From positions 62,001 to 126,000 of the forward strand of contig MGMF01000005.1 in the NCBI GenBank assembly GCA_001796335.1: DNA of 64,000 nucleotides, written 5' to 3'. Under the pieces are notes generated by a model. That model saw only the letters and a list, made by a program, of their open reading frames with translations. It searched no databases and was not told the origin of the DNA. The DNA comes from Chloroflexi bacterium GWB2_49_20. GTDB taxonomy: Bacteria > Chloroflexota > Anaerolineae > Anaerolineales > Villigracilaceae. Within the stretch, counting starts at the first letter, position 1; each line of letters opens with the position of its first letter. The position numbers and the translations under genes are program-made. Positions 45,125-55,343 of this stretch are shown piece by piece.

Positions 45125-47188
45125 TCACATCCTCATATCATCCAAAAACTCCGAAGCCGGTTCCACACTCGTAATAAGCAAATTATCCCGGGCACGTGTA
45201 CAGGCCACGTAAAGCAAATGCCTCTCGGTGTTGTAAACTTCTTCCAGGTCGGATGTATCCGTCGCAGTCTCGATGCGTTCCTGCAATGGGATGATCTCAT
45301 CATCGCAGGCAATTACGGCTACTGCCCGGAACTCAAGACCTTTGGCCAGGTGCATGCTACATAACGATGCGCTCCCAACAGTGGTCTCCACTTTCTGGTC
45401 AAGCACTTTGTAGGCCAGTCCGGCAGCATCCAGTGCAGCTTTTGCCCTGGGGATCTGCGCTTCCGAGCGGACAAATACCCCGATCTCTTCGGGTTGCAAT
45501 CCATTGTCAAGGCGTTCTTTGAGCCAGACGGCCACCGCCTCGATTTCAGACCCTTCTGAATCAAAAGTTTCAATGATCGGGGCTGGTCCATTGAAGACGG
45601 ATATGGTCCCACTGCGGGTTTCGGTGATACCGTCCATATCTGCCAGTTCAGGGCCAAGGAGTTTATCAGCCTGCTTGCGGATCTGGTGCGAGGTGCGGTA
45701 ATTGATATGCAGGGTTTTGGAGCGTCCACGCACATCCACTCCCAATGACTTCCAGGAGAAGGGTTGCTGGAATATACGCTGACCCAAATCCCCAGCAAAG
45801 AACAGGCTGTTTGGGCGGTTGCCAGCCAGTGCGGCCAGCAGTTTGAGTTGCGAAACGTTGACATCCTGGGCTTCATCCACCACAAGGAAGTCAAAAGGTG
45901 CACGTTGGCCGGCTGCATAAAGGGCAGTCAATTGGTTAAACATTCCAGCCTGGGTGATCAACCTCTGTTCTCGCAGGGCAGACTGTACCTTTTCGAAGAT
46001 CGACCAACAGATTTTTCTGTGATTCTCTGTTAAGCGGGTTTTACGGCCAAGTCGGGCGACATCCCGGTAGGCTTCCCAACAGTCCAATTGCCAGGCGTCC
46101 ACCACCTGTTCCCATTCGCTTTCCAGGAAGTGCTGGTTGAAGGAATGCCCACTGACCTTTGCAGCGGAATCTGCCACCATCGACCGAATGGTTTTAGGGG
46201 ATGCAAGCTGAACTTTCCCTAGGTTCAACCCATACAGGCGCTCAGCCATGGCATTCATCGAGTAGACTTCGATCTGATCACCCAGGTGTGGCATGTTTTG
46301 GATCAGCATGCGCAATTTGGTTTTCAAGGAATTGGCCAGGGTATCCGAAAAAGTTGTTAGCAGGATCCTGGCTTCCGGGTTCGTCTTTGCCAGGTGGACG
46401 GCACGATGCAAAGCTACAACAGTTTTTCCGGTTCCAGCTGATCCTGAGACACGTGCTGGACCATTGTAATTCCCGGTGGCAAAGCGGCGCTGTTCAGGGT
46501 GCAGGAAAACGGTCCATTTTTCCCAGGGATACTCGAGAGCCCGCAGTAGTTCATCCATATCTCCCATGACGCGGAAGCGGCGCAGGGCATCCGGATGATC
46601 GAAGGGATCAGTGACAGTGGTAGGTACAGGTAAAGTTTGAGGGTTGCCGCCCACGGCCAATTCAAGCAGCGCTTCAGCAGCTTCAGCAGGCAGGTGATCC
46701 GCCAGCTCGAGGTAGTTATCTTCGGTTGCAGCCCGCACATCCCCCAGCCATTCAGGCGGGACCCCGAAGCCAAGCAATTCCTCATCCGACCTGCTGGCAA
46801 ATAAAGGCGCTTTGAGCCTTTCTTCAGTTATATAATTAGGGATGATAATTTCCTGGACGGTTTCACGGATCTCGACCAATTGAGCCGCGCCGGTCGTCGG
46901 GTGGATTTCGAGTTTTCTTCGTTCTGCCCAGCGATAAGCATTATCATGGTGATTGACATAACAGATCAGCAGGCTGCCCGGTGCTTGGTGCACGATCAGG
47001 CGGAGATCGCTGCTGACTCGCACCGAGGCAAAATTTGGGTCCCGGGCTCGGTCCAGCTTGTGAAAGCTCATGCCATGTGTGGAAGGATTAACTTGCAGGT
47101 CAAAGACCGTGGTCTTGACCTCCTTCTGGTCCTGGTTGTTCAACCTGGACAGGCTGTCCACGAAGGTATCAGCAATACGAAATTCCAT
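45125..47188 (-). CDS. UvrD/Rep-type helicase with N-terminal RelE/ParE-like domain
   Basis: 687 residues. Residues 1-90 (ADTFVDSLSRLNNQDQKEVK ... VRVSSDLRLIVHQA ... HHDNAYRWAERRK) look like a RelE/ParE toxin fold. The rest is an SF1 helicase: Walker A GSAGTGKTVVALHRA, Walker B VVDEAQDVNVSQ, motif IV INYRTSHQIRK, motif VI VACTRARDNLL. Last gene of the restriction-modification-like operon (53 bp after the HEPN-like gene). The fused toxin-like domain could target RNA or mediate protein contact; unknown. Confidence 0.85.
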   Translation of the reverse strand: MEFRIADTFVDSLSRLNNQDQKEVKTTVFDLQVNPSTHGMSFHKLDRARDPNFASVRVSSDLRLIVHQAPGSLLICYVNHHDNAYRWAERRKLEIHPTTGAAQLVEIRETVQEIIIPNYITEERLKAPLFASRSDEELLGFGVPPEWLGDVRAATEDNYLELADHLPAEAAEALLELAVGGNPQTLPVPTTVTDPFDHPDALRRFRVMGDMDELLRALEYPWEKWTVFLHPEQRRFATGNYNGPARVSGSAGTGKTVVALHRAVHLAKTNPEARILLTTFSDTLANSLKTKLRMLIQNMPHLGDQIEVYSMNAMAERLYGLNLGKVQLASPKTIRSMVADSAAKVSGHSFNQHFLESEWEQVVDAWQLDCWEAYRDVARLGRKTRLTENHRKICWSIFEKVQSALREQRLITQAGMFNQLTALYAAGQRAPFDFLVVDEAQDVNVSQLKLLAALAGNRPNSLFFAGDLGQRIFQQPFSWKSLGVDVRGRSKTLHINYRTSHQIRKQADKLLGPELADMDGITETRSGTISVFNGPAPIIETFDSEGSEIEAVAVWLKERLDNGLQPEEIGVFVRSEAQIPRAKAALDAAGLAYKVLDQKVETTVGSASLCSMHLAKGLEFRAVAVIACDDEIIPLQERIETATDTSDLEEVYNTERHLLYVACTRARDNLLITSVEPASEFLDDMRM

Positions 47189-47241
47189 CGACCCTCATAA
47201 AGATTGGAAAGGTTGGAAATTGGTTAAAGGATAGTTGTTGT

Positions 47242-48351
47242 TCATTTTTCATTCGTTTTTGAGTCTATTTTCTTGTTATGTGCCCTTGCCTTTTGATTTA
47301 ATCTTTCAATCCATGCTAATAATATCGAAAATTCATTGTAAATTTCAGCCGGATCATGAACCGTTTTCTTTACAAAATCACCATCAGGGTTACGGTTTTT
47401 GATCCAGATCCTCCCAAGGGGGGCATCGTCGATGAAACTGAGTGCCGAAAGGTATTCGTCAAATTCTTGATCAAATTTTTTCCCACAGAGCTTTTTCAAC
47501 CCCACATGAAACCACAAATAACGCGGGTCTCCAATGATCTGATCGATCATCTCGAAATCATCCAAATCCACCCCAAGCAAGTCATTCAAGGCCTGCTTGC
47601 GAGCTTCCCGAACCGCTGCCTTAATTTCGATCGTATCGCCATAATCTTCCTTTCCCAATAAATCTTGCCGAATGTGAATAATTGCAATTAGAAATTTCCG
47701 GCTTGTATATTTTGGGCGTATAACCTCAGTGATCACGCTCAATTCATCCGCCAGCTCATCAAGAGCACCTGATATTTGCTTTGCCATAGAATCGAAAGAA
47801 TAAAATAAACCATCATCAGTATTGAAACCATTGGTCCGGATTTGGGGTTCCAGTACCACCCAGGCATCGGGCTGGAGGTCCACGCCCAGGGCACTGCGCA
47901 GCAATTTCAATGCCATGTCGGCATATTCAATGGTGCTGGATATCCACGGTGTCACCCCGTCGCCATCGTGATACAATTTGTTACGCTTATTGTGGAAATA
48001 CTCAATTTTTTTCCAGTCGATCTCCTCCATTTCATCCTGCACAAGCCCCTTGGAAATCTCGACCAGGTGATGAAAACCGATTTTCTCATCGTCCGTTTTG
48101 TTGGGAGTCTTGACTTCGGGCTTACTGCCTTTTTCCCCTGGCGGCAATTTGCCTAAGAGTTTTTTGATCTCGCGCACTGCGGCAAAATTATCCGGCTGAG
48201 AACGGAGGACATTCAGGGTCGTTTCCACGCCGACATCGATGAGCAGGAAACCCACCTGCCGTTCGAACTCGCTGTCCATACGGCTGTGGTGCCAGCCATA
48301 GGCAATAAGGTTGGCTGGCAGGAATTGCCAGGGAAATTCAGTTTTGATCAT
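47242..48351 (-). CDS. HEPN-like protein in restriction-modification operon
   Basis: 369 residues. FHNKRNKLYHDGDGVTPW is an R-N-x-L-Y-H motif typical of HEPN RNase-type domains. The rest is helical and not recognised. Between the methyltransferase and helicase genes; probably a defence component, inferred. Confidence 0.65.
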   Translation of the reverse strand: MIKTEFPWQFLPANLIAYGWHHSRMDSEFERQVGFLLIDVGVETTLNVLRSQPDNFAAVREIKKLLGKLPPGEKGSKPEVKTPNKTDDEKIGFHHLVEISKGLVQDEMEEIDWKKIEYFHNKRNKLYHDGDGVTPWISSTIEYADMALKLLRSALGVDLQPDAWVVLEPQIRTNGFNTDDGLFYSFDSMAKQISGALDELADELSVITEVIRPKYTSRKFLIAIIHIRQDLLGKEDYGDTIEIKAAVREARKQALNDLLGVDLDDFEMIDQIIGDPRYLWFHVGLKKLCGKKFDQEFDEYLSALSFIDDAPLGRIWIKNRNPDGDFVKKTVHDPAEIYNEFSILLAWIERLNQKARAHNKKIDSKTNEK

Positions 48352-48373
48352 GGAAAGCCTCCTTTCTTCTCTT

Positions 48374-48413
48374 CACCTGTCACTGCGAGGAGCGTAGCAA
48401 CGAAGCAGTCTCC
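48374..48413. repeat. Short dispersed-type repeat (GAGGAGCGTAGCAACGAAGC)
   Basis: The sequence TGTCACTGCGAGGAGCGTAG continuing to AACGAAGCAGTCTCC resembles a short intergenic palindromic repeat seen in many unrelated bacterial genomes (from memory). Only one copy is in this window. Confidence 0.5.
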
Positions 48414-48429
48414 TTAATTATCTTAGCAT

Positions 48430-51252
48430 CTAATATTTCACTTTGAAAACTTTCATCACTTCATCGCCCAGGTGATTGATGACCTTGACTGCAATCCTCC
48501 CCGATTCGGGTTTATCGAAGGGACGGGAGGTATCGCTGTGTAATGATTCCCAAGCTTCTTCGTTGATCTCGGCCTTAAGCGTGGTCTTGAGCGCTGAGTA
48601 GGGGTCGTTTGCGCCCAGGAAATAGGCCTGGCGGACAAAGAAGCTCTCCTCGTTGTAGTCGGTGTCGATGAACCAGCAGGCGATTCCATCCGCGCCATCA
48701 CTGCGCACCTCGCCGGTGTCGGGATGGAAGACATCCACCCCGTTGATCCTCACCTGGATTTGTCCGTCCTTTGCATCAAGGAGGTCGATATCCGGCTCGC
48801 CGAAGATGACGAACAGGTTGCCCTTGCCGGTGTTCTTCAGGTCATCGGCCATGTGCAGGTCGGCATTCATGCGCGCTTTGAGCACCGGGATGGCTCCCAG
48901 CTTGCTGAATTCCGTGGATTGGGCGTCATAGTTGAATGCACAGGCTACCAACACATCAAAACCGGCATCCCCGGCTTCACGCGCCGCCGCCACCAGGTCG
49001 GGACGACCTACAGTGCCAAATTCCGGCCCGATGAAGAGACCGGCTCGTTTTTCTTTACCAGTTTCTTTACCGCCTTCGAAGTAACGCCCTTCAGCGCAAA
49101 TATAATGACCCGGCCAGAGGGACAGCGAGAAAAAATCTATTTTGTCTTCTTTGTGGGCCTGCTGTACCCCGGAGGTCTTCAGGTTTTCCAGGATCATCTG
49201 TTCAAAGCTCTGCCCGGGCGCATACCCGGCTTTACCTTCGGCCACTTCGTCGATCAGTTCATCATTTTCATCCACGCCCAGAATGCGATGGGGTGACAGG
49301 CTCTCGACCGTGAACGGCCCCGCCACGCGTACTTTCTTGTTATCTTCGTATGGTTTATCGTACAGGTATTCGTTATCAGCTTTTGCAGCAATGGAGGCGT
49401 CAATTTCCTTCTGGCGAGCAATGCGCAGTTCCCACCACTGCACATGCAGTTTCTGTGCTTCGGATGTCCAATTCTTGTCCGCTCCACGAGGAATTTCCCA
49501 CTCTTCCCAATTTTTCCCAATGGCATTGTTCAACTTAGTGTGTACAGGCTCCATCTTTCCCTTAAAGTTATCCCAGATAACATCAATTTCCGCATTGTTG
49601 GCAATCGATTTGAGCATGATATGGGGAACACGCTCATAGACAAAACCCTGACGAATATTACCGTAAGTGGGTTCATTTAGCGGCATTGACCGGGTAAATT
49701 CCGCCTCTCTAGTTTGGCCATCGCGACTATCTTTTAATAGATAATAAGGATAGCGAGCACCCATAATACGCGCACGTGCTAGAGCTAAAGCCACTCGGGA
49801 TGTGTCGATGGTAATCCAGCGTCGTCCCCATTGCTCAGCTACGAAAGCTGTTGTACCCGAACCACAAGTTGGATCCAAAACTAAATCCCCTGGATCGGTG
49901 GTCATAAGAACACATCGTTGGATTACTGATGTGCCAGTTTGAACGACATAAATTTTTGGATCAGATCGACTTTGTACTGTCCCACCTACGTCAGACCATA
50001 AATTGTGAAAAGGTTGAAGATTAAAGTCCTCAAAATACCTAATATAAGCAATATTTTTTCCTTGAGTACCTAATCGGTATGCATAATTTAGTCGGTTCAT
50101 TCCAACCGGATAATTAGCTGTCCAATGTCTACCACTAGACGGAAAATACTCCTTTCCATTAAATAAAAATGGAGTTAGTTCCGGTGGGGGGTCTTGGCTG
50201 TCGATTGCGCCATACCGGAATAATCGCAAATTGTCAGATAAAGAAATCGACCCTGATTTTTCATGGGAGGAAAGAGCTCTTCGTCGTAGTTCGCTGTCCT
50301 CTACCTGGTCATACTTGGTTTTTGTATTTTCAATAGGATTTGGTTTGCTAGAATACAATTGTCTATATTTCAAAGTAGTCTTGTCTTTTGCATACCAGAT
50401 AATATAATCTCCTGCTCGGCTAAGCGTTTCGGAAGTGAATCCGCTTGTTGTAGTGTAGTGAATCTGCGAAACAAAATTTTCCTCACCAAAAACCTCATCC
50501 AACATCAAACGTACTCGATGCACATTTTCTTCACCCATTTGAACAAAAAGTGCACCGGATTTCGCTAATAACTCATAAGAAACGATGAGCCGATCTCGTA
50601 AATATGTCAAATAGGAGTGGATGCCATCACGCCAAGTGTCACGAAAGGCTTTTACTTGCTCGGGTTCTCGGGTAATATGTTCGGTTTTACCATCAGTCAC
50701 AGTTCGGCTGGTCGTTGACCACTGAAAATTGGAATTGAAACTAATTCCATATGGGGGATCGATGTAAATACACTGCACCTTGCCGCGTAAGCCCTCGCGC
50801 TCGGCCAGGGAGGCCATGACCTGCAGGCTATCGCCCAGGATCATGCGGTTGCTCCAGTTGGCCTCGTGCTGGTAGAACTCGGTTTTGGCAGCCTCGTTCG
50901 GCAGGCCGTTGAAATCGGCGAACATGTCGATCTGTTGAAGTTTACCTTCCTTTTCCTGCGCTTCGGTCTGCCTGCGCAGGTCGTCGATCAAAACCTTGGG
51001 ATGCACCTTTTCCTGGATATAGATCGGTGGAGCCTGCACCACCAGGTCAGACCAGTCCTGCATGTCCTTGCCGCGCCACACCAACTGTGGGTCCAGGTCC
51101 GGGTTGCGGCGCTGATAAGCCACCTGGATGGGATCTTGCTGTTCCTCTGATAAGACTGATTGAAATTCAGCCGTGGGGATGTGTTTGCGCGAGGCTTCTG
51201 TGTGTTTGAAGGTTTCAACGGATTTTTGGGATTTGCTTTTATTCTTTGCCAT
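48430..51252 (-). CDS. Type III-like DNA methyltransferase (Mod), beta class
   Basis: 940 residues from MAKNKSKSQK (ATG 51252, GAGGAAACC upstream). Motif IV DPPYGISFNSNFQW at about 170 precedes the SAM motif DPTCGSGTTAFVAEQWGRRW at about 480, the beta class order. The variable middle region probably holds target recognition. The extra C-terminal 350 residues are unusual for Mod. 13 bp after the res gene. Confidence 0.92.
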   Translation of the reverse strand: MAKNKSKSQKSVETFKHTEASRKHIPTAEFQSVLSEEQQDPIQVAYQRRNPDLDPQLVWRGKDMQDWSDLVVQAPPIYIQEKVHPKVLIDDLRRQTEAQEKEGKLQQIDMFADFNGLPNEAAKTEFYQHEANWSNRMILGDSLQVMASLAEREGLRGKVQCIYIDPPYGISFNSNFQWSTTSRTVTDGKTEHITREPEQVKAFRDTWRDGIHSYLTYLRDRLIVSYELLAKSGALFVQMGEENVHRVRLMLDEVFGEENFVSQIHYTTTSGFTSETLSRAGDYIIWYAKDKTTLKYRQLYSSKPNPIENTKTKYDQVEDSELRRRALSSHEKSGSISLSDNLRLFRYGAIDSQDPPPELTPFLFNGKEYFPSSGRHWTANYPVGMNRLNYAYRLGTQGKNIAYIRYFEDFNLQPFHNLWSDVGGTVQSRSDPKIYVVQTGTSVIQRCVLMTTDPGDLVLDPTCGSGTTAFVAEQWGRRWITIDTSRVALALARARIMGARYPYYLLKDSRDGQTREAEFTRSMPLNEPTYGNIRQGFVYERVPHIMLKSIANNAEIDVIWDNFKGKMEPVHTKLNNAIGKNWEEWEIPRGADKNWTSEAQKLHVQWWELRIARQKEIDASIAAKADNEYLYDKPYEDNKKVRVAGPFTVESLSPHRILGVDENDELIDEVAEGKAGYAPGQSFEQMILENLKTSGVQQAHKEDKIDFFSLSLWPGHYICAEGRYFEGGKETGKEKRAGLFIGPEFGTVGRPDLVAAAREAGDAGFDVLVACAFNYDAQSTEFSKLGAIPVLKARMNADLHMADDLKNTGKGNLFVIFGEPDIDLLDAKDGQIQVRINGVDVFHPDTGEVRSDGADGIACWFIDTDYNEESFFVRQAYFLGANDPYSALKTTLKAEINEEAWESLHSDTSRPFDKPESGRIAVKVINHLGDEVMKVFKVKY

Positions 51253-51265
51253 CTGGTTTCCTCGC

Positions 51266-54200
51266 TTACTGCTTAACAACAGGGTTATCCGTGATCTTGT
51301 TCAAGGCTTCTTCGATTTTCGCAGCTAATTGCGCCTGGATCAGATAGACATCTTTCAATTCCAGGAATGCCCAACGCCCATACGTGTCCAGGTGGTTCAC
51401 ACCGGGTACCCAGTAGGTATCCATGGTGTCTTTCTTTTCCCTGGCATCTTCACCGCGATAACCCTTGGTTTCCACCACCAGGTTCAACAGATCTTCATGT
51501 CCGTCATCCACCTGGACGATAAAATCGGGGATGTATTTGCGCATGATGGAGCCGTGACGATAAGGCACTTCAAACCCAAGCCCCTGGTTCTTGATATATG
51601 CTCGGACGCGTGGGTTGGATTCCACGGCACGGCAGAACTCGCCCTCCCAATCGCTGTCCAACACTGCCCAATTGACATGACATTTACGTGGGTCGGTCTG
51701 CCAGCGGCTGGCTTTGGATGTGTAGAAGTTGACATGCAAACTGGAACCGGTCGGGTTGTAGGGGTCTAGTACGGCCCGGATGGGCTGCTCCCCTTCGAAG
51801 CGGCGCGTGATGGCGGCATGGATGCGGGAGCAGGCCATATCCGCCAGTTCCTGGTAGATCAACTGAGCCGGGTAGGTTTCGCCCTTGCACACCAAGTAAT
51901 TTTCCAGCCATTGCCGGGTAATGCGCTTGAGTTGCCCGAACAAATGCAGTTCCGGTTCCCTGTCGGGGTCGCGGTAGTGGGTGTAAAGCAAGCGCCTTGT
52001 TAGGTGGAATAGCAACGTCGATTGACGCGTATCCTCCAGGTGGGCCAGACTCAGTTCTACACCTTCACCGATGATACCGGCGTTGTTGGTGATGGAAGGA
52101 CCTACAATTTCCGGGGTCAACACCAGGGTCGAATCCGGATTGAAACTTGCCTCCAGGCGTTCATTCGGCAATTCCACCCGGTATCCCTGCACGCGCGGGA
52201 ATTGGATCTCGAGTGCATCCCGCTCCGGCCGCATGGCATGCACATGTACGCTTTCACGGGGTGTCTGCGGCTGGGAAATGACCGGCTTGGCGGTGAAGTC
52301 AAACGGGATGCCAAGGATGTCGGCATATTCAACATCAAAAAGACCCTCTTCGTTCAGGTCGTACGATTGACGCCGTAGGGCACGTCCAACAACCTGCTCA
52401 CATAACAACTGGGTTCCAAAAGCGCGGATCCCCAGGATATGCGTGACGGTGCTGGCATCCCAGCCTTCGGTCAGCATTGAAACTGAGACCACGCAGCGGA
52501 TCGATCCGCCCAACCGGTCAACCTTGCCGACCGTGTTCATCACTTCCCGCAGCAGATCCTGGTCTGTGATGTTATCCGCCTGTCGTTGGTCCCCGGTGCG
52601 CTGGATGATCTCCCGCCGATAACGTTCGATTTCGTCGGAAGCCATCTTGCGGAAATTTTGGTCAAGCGCTTCGCCCGACTCTAATTGCTCGCTATCGATC
52701 AACAGTGTGTTGGGTCGTGCCAGTGGATTGCCATAATCATCGTAATTGCGGAATAAACCCAACCGTCCATTCTCCAATTCGGTGGTGTCGTCATCGTTTA
52801 TTCGCTGGAACCCGGAAATAAAGTCATACACCAGCTTCGAGATGGCGGTGTTCTGGCAGACGATGATAAAGCAGGGCGGTGTGCTGATGCCTGCCTGCTG
52901 CCAGAGAAGAAATGTTTTTTCGTAATGGCCATACAGTGCATCCAGGGCGGTCTGCAATTCGACCGGCAGACTGAGCGGATCCAGATCTTTTGATTTTCCA
53001 CGACCTTTTTTGGGCATCTTTTTACCGACATGCTCCCAGAGATTGCGGAATTTTGGCATCTCTCCACCCGGGATATTGTCCGCCACTGGCACACGCGGCA
53101 ATTTTACGATCCCGCACTCGATCGCATCCACCAACGAGAAATCACTCATCGTCCAGGGGAAGATCGTCCCCTCGGCATAACCAGATCCGTTCAAGAAGAA
53201 AGGCGTAGCGGAAAGATCAACCACCTTCTCCAGACCAAGTTTCTCACTGACGACCTTGAGCCCATTGATCCATAGACGGGCCGCTTCGTTGTTTGCCTCG
53301 GCTTCTTCCCGTTCTTCACCTTTCAATGGTTCATCATCTTCGGCTTCAGGTTTTTCCTGGTAGCAATGATGGGCTTCGTCGTTGATCACCAGGATGTTTT
53401 TGATGCCCATCAACTCCGGCATAACGCGCTGCAGCATCTGTCCTTCGGTCTCCAGCGTGTTCAGCTCTTCGCCGCGTCCCTGTAATAAAGATCGTCCACC
53501 TTTGGAAAGTGGTATGCGTTCCCGCATTTTAAAAGCATGGTAATTGGTGATCACGATCTTGGTCTTGCCAAGTTCCGGTAGTAAGTCATTCGGCACCAGT
53601 TCCCGGTCTTTATAATAACTGTCCGGGTCATTGGGTTGCAGGACCCGTAATCTGTCGCGGATGGTGATGCCGGGCGTCACCACCAGGAAGCCGCGCGTGA
53701 ACCGGTTACTGGTCGGGTAGCGCAGGGCATTGATCGTCTGCCAGGCAATGATCATTGCCATTACTGTCGTTTTTCCTGAACCGGTTGCCATTTTGAGTGC
53801 GATGCGCTCAAGGCCTGGGTTGGCCTCATGGCTGGCATTGGTCATACGCTCCAGCAGTTCTTTTTCCCGCTTGCCTCCCTTGGGAGCCACCTCGGTCAGC
53901 CAGATCAGTGTCTCCACAGCTTCCACTTGGCAGAAGAACGGTCGGATGTCTGCGAATGGGTGATTCCGCCAGTGCTGCAACAACCGGGCCGTTTCGGGAG
54001 TCACCTTCCAGTCATTTGGATTCGGGATCAATCTCCACTGGTCTACATAATTTCTGACTAGGTTTATATTTCCGGTGGGGTCGTACTGCTGCTCACTGGT
54101 TGAAAGTCCCTTGCCCTCATCCATAACCAATGGCATTTGAGCGCTGGCTTGCTTGCGTTTTCTTGGTTTTGGGATGGGGGTGATGAACTCCGCGCTGCGG

Positions 54201-54313
54201 CGGCGTTCCAGGATCTGCATAGTGGGTTGGCCATCGGGATCCAATTCCCAATGTCTATTTGGAATTTTGTAGGGGGAGTTGAGGATGGGGTGGCTGAAAA
54301 ACGAATTATCCAT
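51266..54313 (-). CDS. Type III-like restriction endonuclease (DEAD/DEAH helicase plus PD-ExK nuclease)
   Basis: 1015 residues. Walker A KMATGSGKTTVMAMI, DEAH box VINDEAHHCYQ, motif VI EQVVGRALRRQSYD, and near the C-terminus a nuclease core YIPDFIVQVDDGHE then VVETKGYRGED (PD...ExK). Pairs with the methyltransferase downstream. First gene of the operon. Confidence 0.9.
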   Translation of the reverse strand: MDNSFFSHPILNSPYKIPNRHWELDPDGQPTMQILERRRSAEFITPIPKPRKRKQASAQMPLVMDEGKGLSTSEQQYDPTGNINLVRNYVDQWRLIPNPNDWKVTPETARLLQHWRNHPFADIRPFFCQVEAVETLIWLTEVAPKGGKREKELLERMTNASHEANPGLERIALKMATGSGKTTVMAMIIAWQTINALRYPTSNRFTRGFLVVTPGITIRDRLRVLQPNDPDSYYKDRELVPNDLLPELGKTKIVITNYHAFKMRERIPLSKGGRSLLQGRGEELNTLETEGQMLQRVMPELMGIKNILVINDEAHHCYQEKPEAEDDEPLKGEEREEAEANNEAARLWINGLKVVSEKLGLEKVVDLSATPFFLNGSGYAEGTIFPWTMSDFSLVDAIECGIVKLPRVPVADNIPGGEMPKFRNLWEHVGKKMPKKGRGKSKDLDPLSLPVELQTALDALYGHYEKTFLLWQQAGISTPPCFIIVCQNTAISKLVYDFISGFQRINDDDTTELENGRLGLFRNYDDYGNPLARPNTLLIDSEQLESGEALDQNFRKMASDEIERYRREIIQRTGDQRQADNITDQDLLREVMNTVGKVDRLGGSIRCVVSVSMLTEGWDASTVTHILGIRAFGTQLLCEQVVGRALRRQSYDLNEEGLFDVEYADILGIPFDFTAKPVISQPQTPRESVHVHAMRPERDALEIQFPRVQGYRVELPNERLEASFNPDSTLVLTPEIVGPSITNNAGIIGEGVELSLAHLEDTRQSTLLFHLTRRLLYTHYRDPDREPELHLFGQLKRITRQWLENYLVCKGETYPAQLIYQELADMACSRIHAAITRRFEGEQPIRAVLDPYNPTGSSLHVNFYTSKASRWQTDPRKCHVNWAVLDSDWEGEFCRAVESNPRVRAYIKNQGLGFEVPYRHGSIMRKYIPDFIVQVDDGHEDLLNLVVETKGYRGEDAREKKDTMDTYWVPGVNHLDTYGRWAFLELKDVYLIQAQLAAKIEEALNKITDNPVVKQ

Positions 54314-54406
54314 GATTACATCCCTTGGAAAACCGAAATTCTCGGATCATCTTAGAAAGAAAACCAGAGAGCTTATTCGCCCCGTATTCATAAGCGTGGA
54401 TCATTA

Positions 54407-54458
54407 TTTACGAGGTATTGTTTACGAGGTATATTATTAATACCTATTAAGAATTATA
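54407..54458 (-). promoter_or_regulatory. Promoter and tandem operator of the restriction operon
   Basis: On the minus strand TATAAT (54453-54458) lies about 140 bases upstream of the res ATG. Between them are two direct repeats TTTACGAGGTAT (54407-54418 and 54421-54432), spaced 14 bases, a probable repressor binding site. No clear -35 was seen. Confidence 0.55.
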
Positions 54459-54617
54459 CTGCCAAATGAAATTGAAAGGGCTTCACAACTCCAGGTGATT
54501 GAATGAGGCATCCATTACCCCCAGACTGTTCTCACCCCATCAAAAGATAAGTAGAGAATGTAAGTCTTACTAGGACTGTGAGAGATATATGCAAAGACAC
54601 ATGATCTTTCCCCCCTT

Positions 54618-54941
54618 TTACTGCTTAATCCTTATACCTATCTTCAAGGAATTACCGATTTTTGACAAAAAAGCAGAACTCAGCGGTAACGGATTACCGA
54701 TTTTATCATCAACATTTTGCTCTCTCTTCTCTATCGATGATCTTTCAATTATCTCGCGAAGTTGAACCATTAAATAATCAACTTCATCCAAGGAATCATT
54801 ACTTTCATTGAGTTTATTCAAACCTTCAATAAGAATGTGACGAAGTGAATACCCCTTTAAAATCCAGGCATTTATTACCTCCCTGGCCTGTACTTCACGG
54901 GGATTGTTTTCATCTAAACGAAAACTATAAACCTTACTCAT
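54618..54941 (-). CDS. Hypothetical protein, possible ribbon-helix-helix
   Basis: 107 residues. The N-terminus SKVYSFRLDENNPREVQARE, then VINAWILKGYSLRHILIEGL, looks like a ribbon-helix-helix DNA-binding fold, as in plasmid/island regulators. It is upstream of the restriction operon and could bind its tandem operator, but that is inference. Confidence 0.55.
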   Translation of the reverse strand: MSKVYSFRLDENNPREVQAREVINAWILKGYSLRHILIEGLNKLNESNDSLDEVDYLMVQLREIIERSSIEKREQNVDDKIGNPLPLSSAFLSKIGNSLKIGIRIKQ

Positions 54942-55250
54942 AGCAACTTTAAGGCATCATACAAGCGCCACAGCTTGAGCCCGCCACAAACGTTGGCCAG
55001 GTGCAAGCAATCGAGTTGATCTGCCAAAATTACAATGCATTATTTTAGGATAGGGGACCCGCTTTTATATAACCGAACTGGGTTTCCAACTTGGAGATTT
55101 GTATTCCCATCTATATTTCTCTAAATGATGTATCAATTTACACTGTCTTCCATACACACTGGATTGGGGCTTTTATGGACACTTGTAATACCTACCGTTG
55201 ACATAAGGTCTCCTTATTGGCCGGGCATCCCTAATCCGGCCATTGTGAAA

Positions 55251-55343
55251 TCATTTCTTATGTTTTTTAATTGCGTCGTATATTGCTGTCCCAATCATTA
55301 TTAAAACAATAGCGATCGCAACCAACCCCATTAAAAATTGCAT
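55251..55343 (-). CDS. 30-residue single-helix membrane peptide
   Basis: Reads MQFLMGLVAIAIVLIMIGTA then IYDAIKKHKK and stop. A hydrophobic helix with a basic C-terminus and a strong ribosome site (GGAGAGGAGGAATAA) before the ATG. An inverted repeat (TGGCCGG/CCGGCCA, about 55218-55240) follows. No family recognised. Confidence 0.5.
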   Translation of the reverse strand: MQFLMGLVAIAIVLIMIGTAIYDAIKKHKK

